A stretch of 39,180 nt of DNA from JANQPA01 sp964628385 (GCA_964628385.1 CAZVOD010000041.1:1-39180), one strand, 5' to 3'. Counted from the first letter of the stretch, positions 8,991 through 16,040 are shown. Numbers and translations are program-made. Notes: generated from the letters alone by a model not told the origin.

Positions 8991-9752
8991 ATGTTGTTAT
9001 TGTTATCGCCTTCCAAGACCTTGGATTTCAGTGAAATGGATTTCGATCATTTCACAAAACCCCGCCTTCAGGAACAAAGTGAAGCGTTGGTAGGTATTCT
9101 AAAAGAAAAATCTGCCATTGACCTGAAAGACTTAATGGACATAAGTGACAATCTGGCGGAACTGAATCAGGCTCGGTACCAGGCTTTTGAATATCCATTC
9201 AATAAAAAAAATGCCAAGCCTTCTATTTACACTTTCAAAGGTGATGTATACAGTGGCCTGGAAGGAGAAAAATTCAGTACCAGCGATCTGGAGTTTGCTC
9301 AAAAATGCATCAGAATCTTATCTGGTTTGTACGGCGTTCTAAGACCAATGGATTTGATGCAGCCCTATCGCCTGGAAATGGGGACCAGGTTGGAAAATGA
9401 ACATGGTAATAATCTCTATGAATTTTGGGGAGATCAAATTACAACACTACTCAATGAAGATATTACAGCAGATAAACATAAATATGTGATCAACTTGGCC
9501 TCCAAGGAGTACTTCTCTGCAGTACAACCAGAAAAACTATCTACTCCTTTGATTGAAATAGCCTTTAAGGAAAATAGAGGTGGCAAGCTCAAAGTCATTG
9601 CTTTTAATGCCAAAAAAGCCAGAGGCGCCATGGCCCGGCTCATCGTTAAGAACAAGACCGAAAGCCCGGAAGCTCTCAAAGATTTTGATGTAAATGGCTA
9701 TTTGTTCAATGAAGAATTGTCTTCAGAAAGCGAGTTGGTGTTTACTAAATAA
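8991..9752 (+). CDS. yaaA: YaaA family peroxide-stress/DNA-binding protein
   Basis: A 253-residue member of the YaaA (DUF328) family, whose E. coli member lowers intracellular free iron during peroxide stress. The N-terminal signature MLLLLSPSKTLDF is present, as are the conserved segments YTFKGDVYSGLEG (~77-89), LSGLYGVLRPMDLMQPYRLEMGTRL (~109-133) and INLASKEYFSAV (~166-177), ending with FNAKKARGAMARLIV. Length is normal for the family. It is transcribed alone; the gene before it is closed by its own terminator and the next gene is convergent. Confidence 0.93.
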   Translation: MLLLLSPSKTLDFSEMDFDHFTKPRLQEQSEALVGILKEKSAIDLKDLMDISDNLAELNQARYQAFEYPFNKKNAKPSIYTFKGDVYSGLEGEKFSTSDLEFAQKCIRILSGLYGVLRPMDLMQPYRLEMGTRLENEHGNNLYEFWGDQITTLLNEDITADKHKYVINLASKEYFSAVQPEKLSTPLIEIAFKENRGGKLKVIAFNAKKARGAMARLIVKNKTESPEALKDFDVNGYLFNEELSSESELVFTK

Positions 9753-9791
9753 TATCCTACAATCTTGCAGTTCCCTCCGGCTGATATTCCG

Positions 9792-9848
9792 CCTAGGTAA
9801 TTGACCGAAGGAAACTTGCTGTTTTACATTTGCTCGGTCAATTTTAGG
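9792..9848. repeat. Inverted repeat across the 3' ends of two convergent genes
   Basis: A perfect 10-bp inverted repeat (AATTGACCGA at 9799-9808, TCGGTCAATT at 9834-9843) is extended by CCTA/TAGG at its outer ends. It encloses 25 bases and runs into the last codons of the minus-strand lipoprotein gene. It may terminate yaaA transcription, though the T run after it is short. Confidence 0.4.
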
Positions 9849-10390
9849 TAGTCACGCATTACGACTGCAAACTGAGAACGTTGCTTTTGGTCTGTGAATA
9901 TTTCTATCCTTTCTTTAGCCTGGTTTTCAATTTCTAACTGATATGATCCCTTGATCATTCGGTTCAATTCCATGCAAAAGCGGTGCTGCTCTTCAAAATC
10001 GGGCGTACCTAATACCATTTTTCCATTTTCGTTTTCTTTTTGCCAATAGACTGTCAAAGGGCTGGCAAACCCTCTTTCGTATTCATTCTTCTGGATCAAT
10101 ATATAGGCTTTATCTTCCATCCAATTACTGGCAATAACAGGGTAAAGTATGGGATCACTTTTAGGTAGTTCCAGTTTTCTGAATTCGTACAGATCCACCC
10201 TTGTATTGGGCTGTTGCTTCTGTTCATAATTACTGCTTCTCATATTTTTAAAATAAAGGGTAGAGGGAGGGGTGGTAGTAAATTTCTTTTTTGAAACTTT
10301 TTCACCGCCACTACCGGAGCAAGCAAAATTAAGTTGTAGAATAATTAGGACAAAAAGTAAGAAATCCCTTTTTTTAATTTGCGAAGCCAT
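9824..10390 (-). CDS. Putative lipoprotein of unknown function, 188 aa
   Basis: The N-terminus has two lysines and an arginine, then a hydrophobic stretch (FLLFVLIILQL) and a lipobox ending in LNFAC at residues 20-24, which predicts a lipid-anchored exported protein. The mature part begins with a short Ser/Gly/Lys linker. It contains LYFKNMRSSNYEQ (~46-58) and KAYILIQKNEYERGFASPLTVYWQ (~113-136), a pattern suggesting a compact mixed alpha/beta domain. I do not recognise the family. It stands alone and its 3' end shares an inverted repeat with yaaA. Confidence 0.7.
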   Translation of the reverse strand: MASQIKKRDFLLFVLIILQLNFACSGSGGEKVSKKKFTTTPPSTLYFKNMRSSNYEQKQQPNTRVDLYEFRKLELPKSDPILYPVIASNWMEDKAYILIQKNEYERGFASPLTVYWQKENENGKMVLGTPDFEEQHRFCMELNRMIKGSYQLEIENQAKERIEIFTDQKQRSQFAVVMRDYLKLTEQM

Positions 10391-10470
10391 ATAAATAAAA
10401 GATTAATACTTAGAAACACCACGATAGTCAAGCTGTTTCTTTCAATCATATTTTAAAGCTAGATAACAAA

Positions 10471-10626
10471 ATGCGAGTCATCAAGTTCTTTGTATCCCTT
10501 GCTATAACTGCTGTTGTAATTGTTTTGGGAAATACAGGTAATCCCTTTGGAAGCAGCATACCGGCGCTGGGCAGATTCTTTAGTCCCTCTCATGGATTCT
10601 GGCAACAAGCTGGAACTAGCCGCTGA
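10471..10626 (+). pseudogene. Remnant of a penicillin acylase family gene (5' end only)
   Basis: An ATG opens a 51-codon frame with a membrane/signal-like start (MRVIKFFVSLAITAVVIVLG) followed by SSIPALGRFFSPSHGFWQQ. The pattern PxLGxFxxPxxGFWQ is what I recall from the N-terminus of Bacteroidota penicillin-acylase-family hydrolases, which are about 800 residues long. Here the frame ends at a TGA 48 bases before the next gene, so nearly the whole catalytic part would be missing. In the +2 frame a short open stretch (LELAAEPSQVSTPLFTINFN) runs to 10670 and may be scrambled remains. The family assignment rests on recalled resemblance, not on a search. Alternatively it is an unrelated short exported peptide. 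Confidence 0.5.
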
Positions 10627-10674
10627 GCCAAGCCAGGTATCTACCCCTTTGTTTACCATCAATTTTAATAAATA

Positions 10675-11028
10675 ATGAAAAAGTATAGCTTCATCATTGT
10701 CTTTGTTGCGACCGCGGTAATTGGCGGAATACTATAACCTATTACACCTTAGTGGACAATAGCCGTTTGGACTGCTGTATTGGGTATATTGATTGAACAA
10801 AAAGCGTACGTTCATTTTTTGGCTGCCTTTGCTGGTGCTGCATTGCTATGGGGAGCCTGGGCTTTTATTTTAAGTCAGGAAAATGAAGGTATACTTGCCG
10901 AACGTATAGGTGAACTCTTTGGAGGCATTGGAGGCCATACTATCCTATTGGCTATCGCACTCACAGGGGGGCTTACTGCTGGTTTGGGAGTGGTAACGGG
11001 AAGCCTTGGCAGAAAAGCTTTTTTATAA
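10675..11028 (+). pseudogene. Small multi-span membrane protein, broken by two in-frame stop codons
   Basis: Reading from ATG 10675 in one frame gives MKKYSFIIVFVATAVIGGIL, a TAA (10735-10737), PITP, a TAG (10750-10752), then WTIAVWTAVLGILIEQK and an uninterrupted hydrophobic sequence to the stop at 11028. No frameshift is needed. The restored 117-residue product would have about four membrane spans, with the loop LSQENEGILAERIGELFGG. It resembles a small membrane protein I recall beside penicillin-acylase-family genes in Bacteroidota, which fits the remnant just upstream. A shorter protein starting at TTG 10780 (82 residues) could still be made. I favour a pseudogene; readthrough or sequencing errors are the alternatives. 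Confidence 0.65.
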
Positions 11029-11155
11029 CACTTCGAAACGGTTCTCATCTCCGGGGGTAGTAAACTCTTACTTCCGATATTCTGTACTGCTCGTCCATAT
11101 AATTTGATGATTAAGAAAGAGATACATAAATTACCTAAAAATCAACAGATCAAAC

Positions 11156-11473
11156 ATGTATAGACGTCAAAATAATTTTTCAGGATATCGTTCAGAGAGA
11201 AACCGCCAAAAGATAGAACGGGCAAAATTCTACCAGCATCTTCGTACCTACCTGGCAGTGAATGGCCTAGTATTGTTTTTTGGTATGCAAAGTGGAATGA
11301 TCTGGGGCTTCTGGCCTATGACCCTAATCTGGGGTGTGGGCGTGTACAACCATTATAAAAAGGTGTTCCTGGACGAAGAGGAGCCTCCGCGGTATCTGGA
11401 TGAATCAAGAGAGGAAATGCCGTTGAAAACTAAGAAGAAAGCACCGGCATGGAGAGATAAGGACTTGGTTTAA
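11156..11473 (+). CDS. 2TM domain-containing protein, 105 aa
   Basis: A small membrane protein with the 2TM domain common in Bacteroidota. A basic N-terminus (SERNRQKIERAKFYQHLRTY) leads into two short hydrophobic segments (~37-45 and ~50-62) joined by a tight turn. The second carries the family's W..P...WGVGVYNH pattern. A charged cytoplasmic tail ends in APAWRDKDLV. The next gene encodes a paralogue with the same design and the same terminal motif. The role of 2TM proteins is not established; some are fused to histidine kinases, but none is here. The decayed acylase locus lies immediately upstream. Confidence 0.85.
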   Translation: MYRRQNNFSGYRSERNRQKIERAKFYQHLRTYLAVNGLVLFFGMQSGMIWGFWPMTLIWGVGVYNHYKKVFLDEEEPPRYLDESREEMPLKTKKKAPAWRDKDLV

Positions 11474-11665
11474 CAGCTTTATATTGAACGAATGCTGATA
11501 TCCATAGCGTTGTTACTTGGAGTGACGAGATATGAAAAGAAGTTTTTTGCAGCAGTTTTCATCAGTGTAAATTTTTTATCGATACAGGTTCTGCTGTTAA
11601 ATTACCTGAACATTTGTCCTCAAAAAAAATTATATTGACAATTAAAACAGAGGAATTTTAACGTT

Positions 11666-12073
11666 ATGGATTACAGATATCACAGTAAAAGGCATGATCA
11701 GAAATCTACCAAATACAGAGAAGCGAAAAGAAAAGTAGAGGCTAAAAAAGAATTTTATCAGCACGTAACGGTGTTTGCCGTAATGAGTGCTTTTTTCTTT
11801 GCCTTAAATGTAGTAACTGCTCCTTATGCTATGTGGTTTTATTGGCCTATTTTAGGTTGGGGGATTGGTGTAATGTTCCATTATTTTGAGGTTTTTGGTT
11901 TTCCGAGCATCCCACAGATGTCTGCTGAATGGGAGGATGAACAAATCCGCGAAGAAATGAAGCGGCTGGATCAAAAAAGTCATTCTGCCAATGGGGATGA
12001 TTCCTACGAAGAGCTGGAGCTAAAAGAATTACGCAAAGAAAAACCGAGGTGGAAGGATGAAGATCTGGTTTGA
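11666..12073 (+). CDS. 2TM domain-containing protein, 135 aa, paralogue of the preceding gene
   Basis: Same architecture as its neighbour: a basic helix (KYREAKRKVEAKKEFYQHVTVF), two membrane segments (~42-55 and ~60-75) with FYWPILGWGIGVMFHYFEVFG, and a charged tail ending in KPRWKDEDLV. The 192-base gap between the two genes has no terminator I can see, so they may be cotranscribed. The tail has an acidic stretch absent from the shorter paralogue. The stop codon TGA directly abuts the stop codon of the convergent gene (TGATCA), leaving no space for a terminator between them. Confidence 0.85.
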   Translation: MDYRYHSKRHDQKSTKYREAKRKVEAKKEFYQHVTVFAVMSAFFFALNVVTAPYAMWFYWPILGWGIGVMFHYFEVFGFPSIPQMSAEWEDEQIREEMKRLDQKSHSANGDDSYEELELKELRKEKPRWKDEDLV

Positions 12074-12886
12074 TCATTTATTTCTTAGTTTATAGGCCAT
12101 ACCAAGATTGAATCGTGTGGCCAAACCTATATTTCTTCCATCCAAAACCTGTGCACCACCTATAAAAATACCAAAGTAAGGGTTGAAATTATAGAAAATA
12201 CTACCGCCCAGCCTGAACCACCGCGATCCTTCTCCTGTAATAAGCTGGCTTACTGTAAGTGATCTGAAGGTGTGGAAAATTTCTGCCCATGCTTCCAAGA
12301 AAAACTTTCTGCTGCCAAAGCCAGTCCTGAATAAAACAGGCAAAGCTGTTTGGTTGCTGGGAGCGATCCGAAAGTCCAGACCTGATTGCAGCTGAAAAAA
12401 AAATCCGTTGTTGGCCACGTACTGAGCTGAAAATCGACCCTGAAGCAATGAGGCCTGAATGCCGATGGGCGTCTCAGTGTCCACCGGATAGTTGGATAAA
12501 GGTAAGCTCAATCCCACTGCTGTTATGAGAGATAAGCGACCGGATGTATATGGAATGTATTTGTTTCTATACTTGAGAAAGATACTACCATCCTGAAAGC
12601 CGGAATTCTTTGTATCTATCTGTATGTAAGGGATATTGAGCACCAGCGAAATGGAATCTTCAAAGGCATGTTCTAAAAACAAACTAACGGATTGAGCATT
12701 CACCAAATCAGCCGCTCTACGCTCTTCTCCAAAAAAATAGTCTTCAAATGTCTCATAGCTGGCAGAAAGTGCAATATCTGTACCTGATTTAGAAGGTTGA
12801 AAACCACTAATCGGACCCTGGGCTAGCGTACCGGTAGTAAAGAGGGATATAAAAAGAAAAGGCAATAGATAAATTCTTGTATTCAT
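12074..12886 (-). CDS. Exported beta-barrel-like outer membrane protein, 270 aa
   Basis: A signal peptide (MNTRIYLLPFLFISLFTTGTLAQ) is followed by alternating hydrophobic/polar strands with many aromatics and glycines: SLVLNIPYIQI, SLITAVGLSLPLSNYP, GRFSAQYVANNGFFFQLQSGLDF, WFRLGGSIFYNFNPYFGIFIG. It ends in TRFNLGMAYKL. This is the pattern of a small outer-membrane beta-barrel, similar in general style to the transporter-like phenol-degradation MetA-related family. The exact function is unknown. The gene stands alone. Confidence 0.7.
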   Translation of the reverse strand: MNTRIYLLPFLFISLFTTGTLAQGPISGFQPSKSGTDIALSASYETFEDYFFGEERRAADLVNAQSVSLFLEHAFEDSISLVLNIPYIQIDTKNSGFQDGSIFLKYRNKYIPYTSGRLSLITAVGLSLPLSNYPVDTETPIGIQASLLQGRFSAQYVANNGFFFQLQSGLDFRIAPSNQTALPVLFRTGFGSRKFFLEAWAEIFHTFRSLTVSQLITGEGSRWFRLGGSIFYNFNPYFGIFIGGAQVLDGRNIGLATRFNLGMAYKLRNK

Positions 12887-13077
12887 TACAATGGGTACTT
12901 GATTTGTTAATCAAAACACATTACAGCCAGTTTGTCACGGTAAAAGTGATTTCAAATTGTCTGATTAACAAGAATGGCAACGCTGCAAAAGCTTTTGGAT
13001 AAATAATTGAGTGAGTACGTAAAATTAACTTTTTTGCAATTTAATCAATTTCTGTGTATTGCCTATTGAACAGCGTA

Positions 13078-13107
13078 TTGTCAGTATTAAAATAAACCCT
13101 ATATTTG
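13078..13107 (+). promoter_or_regulatory. Promoter of the glycosyltransferase gene
   Basis: TTG (13078-13080), a 19-base spacer and TATATTTG (13100-13107) form a full-consensus Bacteroidota promoter. The leader to the TTG start codon would be about 59 bases. Confidence 0.6.
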
Positions 13108-13171
13108 CTGGGCTCTTAGGGGAGTGTTGTCTAGATGATGTAATTATAATTTTCTAATAAATCCTGAACTG

Positions 13172-13924
13172 TTGGCAGATAGCATAGTCATTATACCGAC
13201 TTATAACGAGAAAGAGAATGTGGTCAAGATCATTCACGCTGTTTTTAATCTGGATGTACCTTTTCATGTATTGATCGTCGATGATGGTTCCCCGGATGGA
13301 ACGGCCAATTTGGTGAAAAATGAGCAAAAGCGTTTCGGTAATGCCCTGTTTTTGATAGAACGGTCGGGGAAATTAGGCCTGGGAACGGCTTATATCCGAG
13401 GTTTCAGGTGGGCTTTAGAAAATGGATATGATTATATCTTTGAGATGGATGCCGACTTTTCTCACAACCCTAAAGATTTGATTCGGCTGCGTGAGGCTTG
13501 TCTGAATGGTAAAGCTGATCTGGCTATAGGTTCTAGATATGTCAAAGGTGGTAAAGTAGAAAATTGGCCATTTGACAGGATAGCGCTTTCCTACGGCGCT
13601 TCTCTCTACGTGAGGATGATCACCTGGATGCCGGTGATGGACCCCACGGGTGGATTTAAGTGTTACAGGAGTAAAGTACTCCGGACTATAGATTTGGAAA
13701 AAATCCGTTTTGTTGGTTATGCCTTCCAGATTGAAATGAAATTTGCAGCCTACACACTGGGCTTTAAAATAAAAGAGGTGCCCATCACTTTTATTGACAG
13801 GGTAGAAGGTACTTCCAAAATGTCAAAAAACATTATCAAAGAAGCTGTACTCGGTGTACTCCAAATGAAGTGGTATAGCTTTTTTAATTCCTACAAAGCT
13901 ACACTGGCCCAAAAAGTTAAGTAG
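13172..13924 (+). CDS. Polyprenol monophosphomannose synthase-like GT2 glycosyltransferase
   Basis: A 250-residue family 2 glycosyltransferase of the DPM1 type, which transfers a hexose from a nucleotide sugar to polyprenyl phosphate on the cytoplasmic face of the membrane. Seen motifs: IVIIPTYNEKENV (~5-17), VDDGSPDGT (~36-44), LGLGTAYIRGFRWAL, the metal-binding EMDADFSHNP (~91-100), and IGSRYVKGGKVENWP. There is no C-terminal membrane segment. The start is a TTG (MADSIVIIPT when read as Met); no in-frame ATG lies close upstream, and the match begins right there. Gene and promoter form their own unit before mraZ. The exact sugar is not fixed by sequence. Confidence 0.9.
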   Translation: MADSIVIIPTYNEKENVVKIIHAVFNLDVPFHVLIVDDGSPDGTANLVKNEQKRFGNALFLIERSGKLGLGTAYIRGFRWALENGYDYIFEMDADFSHNPKDLIRLREACLNGKADLAIGSRYVKGGKVENWPFDRIALSYGASLYVRMITWMPVMDPTGGFKCYRSKVLRTIDLEKIRFVGYAFQIEMKFAAYTLGFKIKEVPITFIDRVEGTSKMSKNIIKEAVLGVLQMKWYSFFNSYKATLAQKVK

Positions 13925-14047
13925 AGCACAGCGAAAGTTTCAATCTTTTTGAAAATCTTATTGTCTGTCAAAACAAGCCTGTTTTGAGCGGCTGCCCTCA
14001 TTTTACTTACCGGATATCATTTTCCTTTTTTTTTAAGATTCAATTAT

Positions 14048-14062
14048 TCCCACAATTTCCCA
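14048..14062 (-). promoter_or_regulatory. Distal MraZ-box-like repeat (two TGGGA, 10-bp period)
   Basis: On the minus strand TGGGA occurs twice with exactly 5 bases between copies (14062-14058 and 14052-14048). TGGGN repeats with 5-base spacers are the known MraZ operator in E. coli. They lie about 225 bases before mraZ, so the role is less certain than for the proximal array. Confidence 0.35.
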
Positions 14063-14217
14063 CTTTTGTAGAAGGGTAAAATCTGTTTTTTCCTTCAAAT
14101 AACTACGAATAACTGGAAGAGTGCTTCAAATTAGGGTTTTGACCTGTATTTTTTTCCCAAAAAAGTAGCTGATCATAATCTTTCTAGAAAAAAGTCATAA
14201 AAAAATGACAAAAAAGG

Positions 14218-14242
14218 TGGTAAAAAGTGGTAAAGTGTGTCA
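14218..14242 (+). promoter_or_regulatory. Proximal MraZ-box-like array
   Basis: TGGTA (14218-14222), TGGTA (14228-14232) and the weaker TGTCA (14238-14242) repeat with an exact 10-bp period. This is the TGGGN-N5 layout of MraZ operators with the third G changed. The array ends 8 bases before the predicted -7 element of mraZ, so bound protein would cover the -33 region. This fits autoregulation of the dcw cluster. Confidence 0.55.
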
Positions 14243-14250
14243 AAATGTAG

Positions 14251-14258
14251 TACTTTTG
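14251..14258 (+). promoter_or_regulatory. -7 element of the mraZ/dcw promoter (TACTTTTG)
   Basis: An exact TANNTTTG lies 26 bases before the mraZ start codon. No TTG is found at -33; the position is taken by the MraZ-like repeats, which suggests a promoter that depends on or is blocked by a regulator. Confidence 0.5.
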
Positions 14259-14284
14259 AGTTGTAAAGGTATAACTCTTTCAAA

Positions 14285-14725
14285 ATGCAGCTATTAGGAG
14301 AATATGAATGTAAGATAGATGCCAAGGGGCGAATGAGGCTGCCAAGTGGATTGATCAATCAGCTTGGAGAAAGGGAGAGTCATAACTTTGTAGTTAACAG
14401 AGGCTTTGAAAAGCACTTGATGCTATATCCAGAAGAAGTTTGGGACAAGATCACCGAAGAGATCAATCAATTGAATCCTTATAACAAGAAGAACAGAGCC
14501 TTCCAGCGCTATTTCTACCGGGGGGCGAACATGATCACTATGGATAGTGCAGATAGAATTCTAGTGTCGAAGCGCCTGTTAGAATATGCTGATATAGACA
14601 AAGATGTGGTATTATCAGCGTATAATGATAGAATTGAAATTTGGGCTAAAGAGGAATATGAACGCGTTCTGAATGAGGAACCAGAAGATTTTTCAGATCT
14701 TGCAGAAGATGTTTTAGGAAATTAA
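14285..14725 (+). CDS. mraZ: Transcriptional regulator MraZ
   Basis: A 146-residue MraZ with two AbrB-like swapped-hairpin half-domains. Each carries the DxxxR signature: DAKGR near residue 14 (ECKIDAKGRMRLPSGLINQL) and DSADR near residue 83 (ITMDSADRILVSKRLLEYA). The usual glycine of the second signature is an aspartate here. MraZ forms rings that bind repeated TGG-containing boxes upstream of its own gene; matching repeats lie 43-67 bases before the start codon. It is the first gene of the dcw cluster; rsmH follows after 9 bases. Confidence 0.95.
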   Translation: MQLLGEYECKIDAKGRMRLPSGLINQLGERESHNFVVNRGFEKHLMLYPEEVWDKITEEINQLNPYNKKNRAFQRYFYRGANMITMDSADRILVSKRLLEYADIDKDVVLSAYNDRIEIWAKEEYERVLNEEPEDFSDLAEDVLGN

Positions 14726-14734
14726 ACTGGTACT

Positions 14735-15634
14735 ATGAGCACATATCATATTCCTGTAATGGCCAAGGAATGTTTGGAAGGCCTGGCTATTGATCCGGAT
14801 GGTATTTATGTAGATGCTACTTTCGGTGGAGGAGGACATTCCAAACTGATTTTAGAACAGCTAGGTGACGAAGGTCATCTGATAGGCTTTGACCAGGATG
14901 AAGATGCTTCGGGCAATGTGTTGGATCACGAACAGTTTACTTTTATCCAAAGTAACTTTCGTTATTTGCAGCGTTACCTGAAACTATACGCTGTAGAGCA
15001 GGTAGATGGTATATTGGCTGATCTGGGGGTTTCTTCACATCAGTTCGATGAAGCGAGTCGGGGGTTTTCTTACCGCTTTGAATCAGCACTGGATATGCGC
15101 ATGAACACACAAAGTGAAGCTACCGCAGCCAGTGTTATCAATTCAGCTTCCACTGCTGAGTTGCAAGAGATTTTTAGCAAATACGGAGAAGTAAGAAATG
15201 CCAGGATGCTTGCCAATGCTATTGTAGATCAAAGAGCGGCCTATCCGGTGAAGACGATTGGGGAGTTCTTGCATATTATCGAGCCTTTGGTTCGGGGGCA
15301 GCGAGCGAAATATCTCGCTCAGGTTTTCCAGGCTCTCAGAATAGTGGTCAACGATGAGATGAAAGCCCTGGAAGAACTGCTGGAGCAGTCTTTAGCGCTG
15401 CTCAAACCCGGGGGGCGCATGGTGATAATGTCTTATCACTCCATTGAAGATAGATGTGTGAAATTATTTTTTAAAACCGGCAATCCGGAGGGCAAAGTAG
15501 TAAAAGATTTTTATGGCAATATCAACAGGCCATTTAAGATAATAACCAAGAAGGCAGTGACGCCTTCAGAAGAAGAAATTAAGCAAAACCCAAGAGCACG
15601 TAGTGCCAAATTGCGAATTGCGGAAAAAATTTGA
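14735..15634 (+). CDS. rsmH: 16S rRNA (cytosine(1402)-N(4))-methyltransferase RsmH
   Basis: A 299-residue SAM-dependent enzyme (formerly MraW) that N4-methylates C1402 of 16S rRNA in the decoding centre. Seen: HIPVMAKECLEGL at the N-terminus, the SAM-binding segment YVDATFGGGGHSKLIL (~27-42), the family signature GILADLGVSSHQFDEA followed by RGFSYR (~93-115), RAKYLAQVFQALRIVVNDE (~198-216) and the catalytic-region MSYHSIEDR (~237-245). It ends with the usual NPRARSAKLRIAEK. Its stop codon lies 2 bases before the ATG of ftsL, so the two are probably translationally coupled. Confidence 0.97.
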   Translation: MSTYHIPVMAKECLEGLAIDPDGIYVDATFGGGGHSKLILEQLGDEGHLIGFDQDEDASGNVLDHEQFTFIQSNFRYLQRYLKLYAVEQVDGILADLGVSSHQFDEASRGFSYRFESALDMRMNTQSEATAASVINSASTAELQEIFSKYGEVRNARMLANAIVDQRAAYPVKTIGEFLHIIEPLVRGQRAKYLAQVFQALRIVVNDEMKALEELLEQSLALLKPGGRMVIMSYHSIEDRCVKLFFKTGNPEGKVVKDFYGNINRPFKIITKKAVTPSEEEIKQNPRARSAKLRIAEKI

Positions 15635-15636
15635 CC

Positions 15637-15942
15637 ATGGCAAAGCGAAAACTTTTTGATGTGGATTTTTTCTCCGCAGATTGGATTATCAACAATCTGC
15701 TTTTCTTCCTATTCCTGGGCTTTCTGGCAACTATATACATTGCCAATGCACACTTGGCAGAACGTAATGTTCGGCAGATTCAGTTGCTGCAAAAGGAGAT
15801 CAAGGACCTCAGGTGGGAGTTTATGTCCATACAGGCAGACAATATGTACGAGAGTAAAAGGTCTGAAATTTATGAAAAGGTTAAAAGGGATGGACTTAGT
15901 TCATCCTCCGATGAAATAAAAAAAATAAAAATAGAGGAATAG
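15637..15942 (+). CDS. ftsL: FtsL-like cell division protein
   Basis: A 101-residue bitopic membrane protein in the ftsL position of the dcw cluster. A basic cytoplasmic N-terminus (MAKRKLFDVDFF) is followed by one transmembrane segment (~18-36, NNLLFFLFLGFLATIYIAN) and a periplasmic coiled-coil-like helix (LAERNVRQIQLLQKEIKDLRWEFMSIQADNMYESKRSEIYEKV). This is the Bacteroidota FtsL type, expected to pair with a DivIC/FtsB-like partner and FtsQ at the septum. I chose ATG 15637 rather than TTG 15631, which overlaps the rsmH stop; MAKRK is the natural start. The family diverges fast, so the call depends on topology and position. Confidence 0.85.
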   Translation: MAKRKLFDVDFFSADWIINNLLFFLFLGFLATIYIANAHLAERNVRQIQLLQKEIKDLRWEFMSIQADNMYESKRSEIYEKVKRDGLSSSSDEIKKIKIEE

Positions 15943-15944
15943 AC

Positions 15945-16040
15945 TTGCTTCGAAGGGGTAAAAAGAATCTATTAGAATACCTGCGAAATCAGTCTAATAA
16001 CCTTTCTCAACTTAAAAATCATTTAAGCGATGGATATTAA
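15945..16040 (+). other. Possible 31-codon open frame between ftsL and ftsI
   Basis: From TTG 15945, three bases after the ftsL stop, a frame runs to a TAA that overlaps the first codons of ftsI. The product would be basic (LLRRGKKNLLEYLRNQ and so on). It has no ATG. It could be chance; I list it because it fills the otherwise unexplained 87-base gap of a tightly packed operon and because the dispersed motif copy at 15975 falls inside it. Confidence 0.15.
15975..15988 (+). repeat. Dispersed motif GAATACCTGCGAAA, copy 3
   Basis: Thirteen of fourteen bases match the copies at 554 and 39046. It lies in the ftsL-ftsI gap, preceded by GAAGGGGTA at 15951-15959, a string also found just upstream of copy 4 in the same relative orientation. 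Confidence 0.3.

Larger units (their letters stand above)
13925..14284. other. mraZ upstream region
   Basis: This 360-base gene-free stretch is AT-rich. It holds two weak hairpins after the glycosyltransferase (TTTCAA/TTGAAA near 13938-13954; CAAAACA/TGTTTTG at 13969-13986), a distal TGGGA pair and a proximal operator-like array with a -7 element. No coding frame was seen. Confidence 0.6.

Noticed and set aside
10459..10662. A 67-codon minus-strand frame over the acylase remnant
   Set aside because: The plus strand gives a plausible membrane-anchor sequence in the same place, and the minus-strand product shows no domain or signal.
15631..15636. A TTG start two codons upstream of the ftsL ATG
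   Set aside because: It overlaps the rsmH stop codon, and the MAKRK start is the natural N-terminus.
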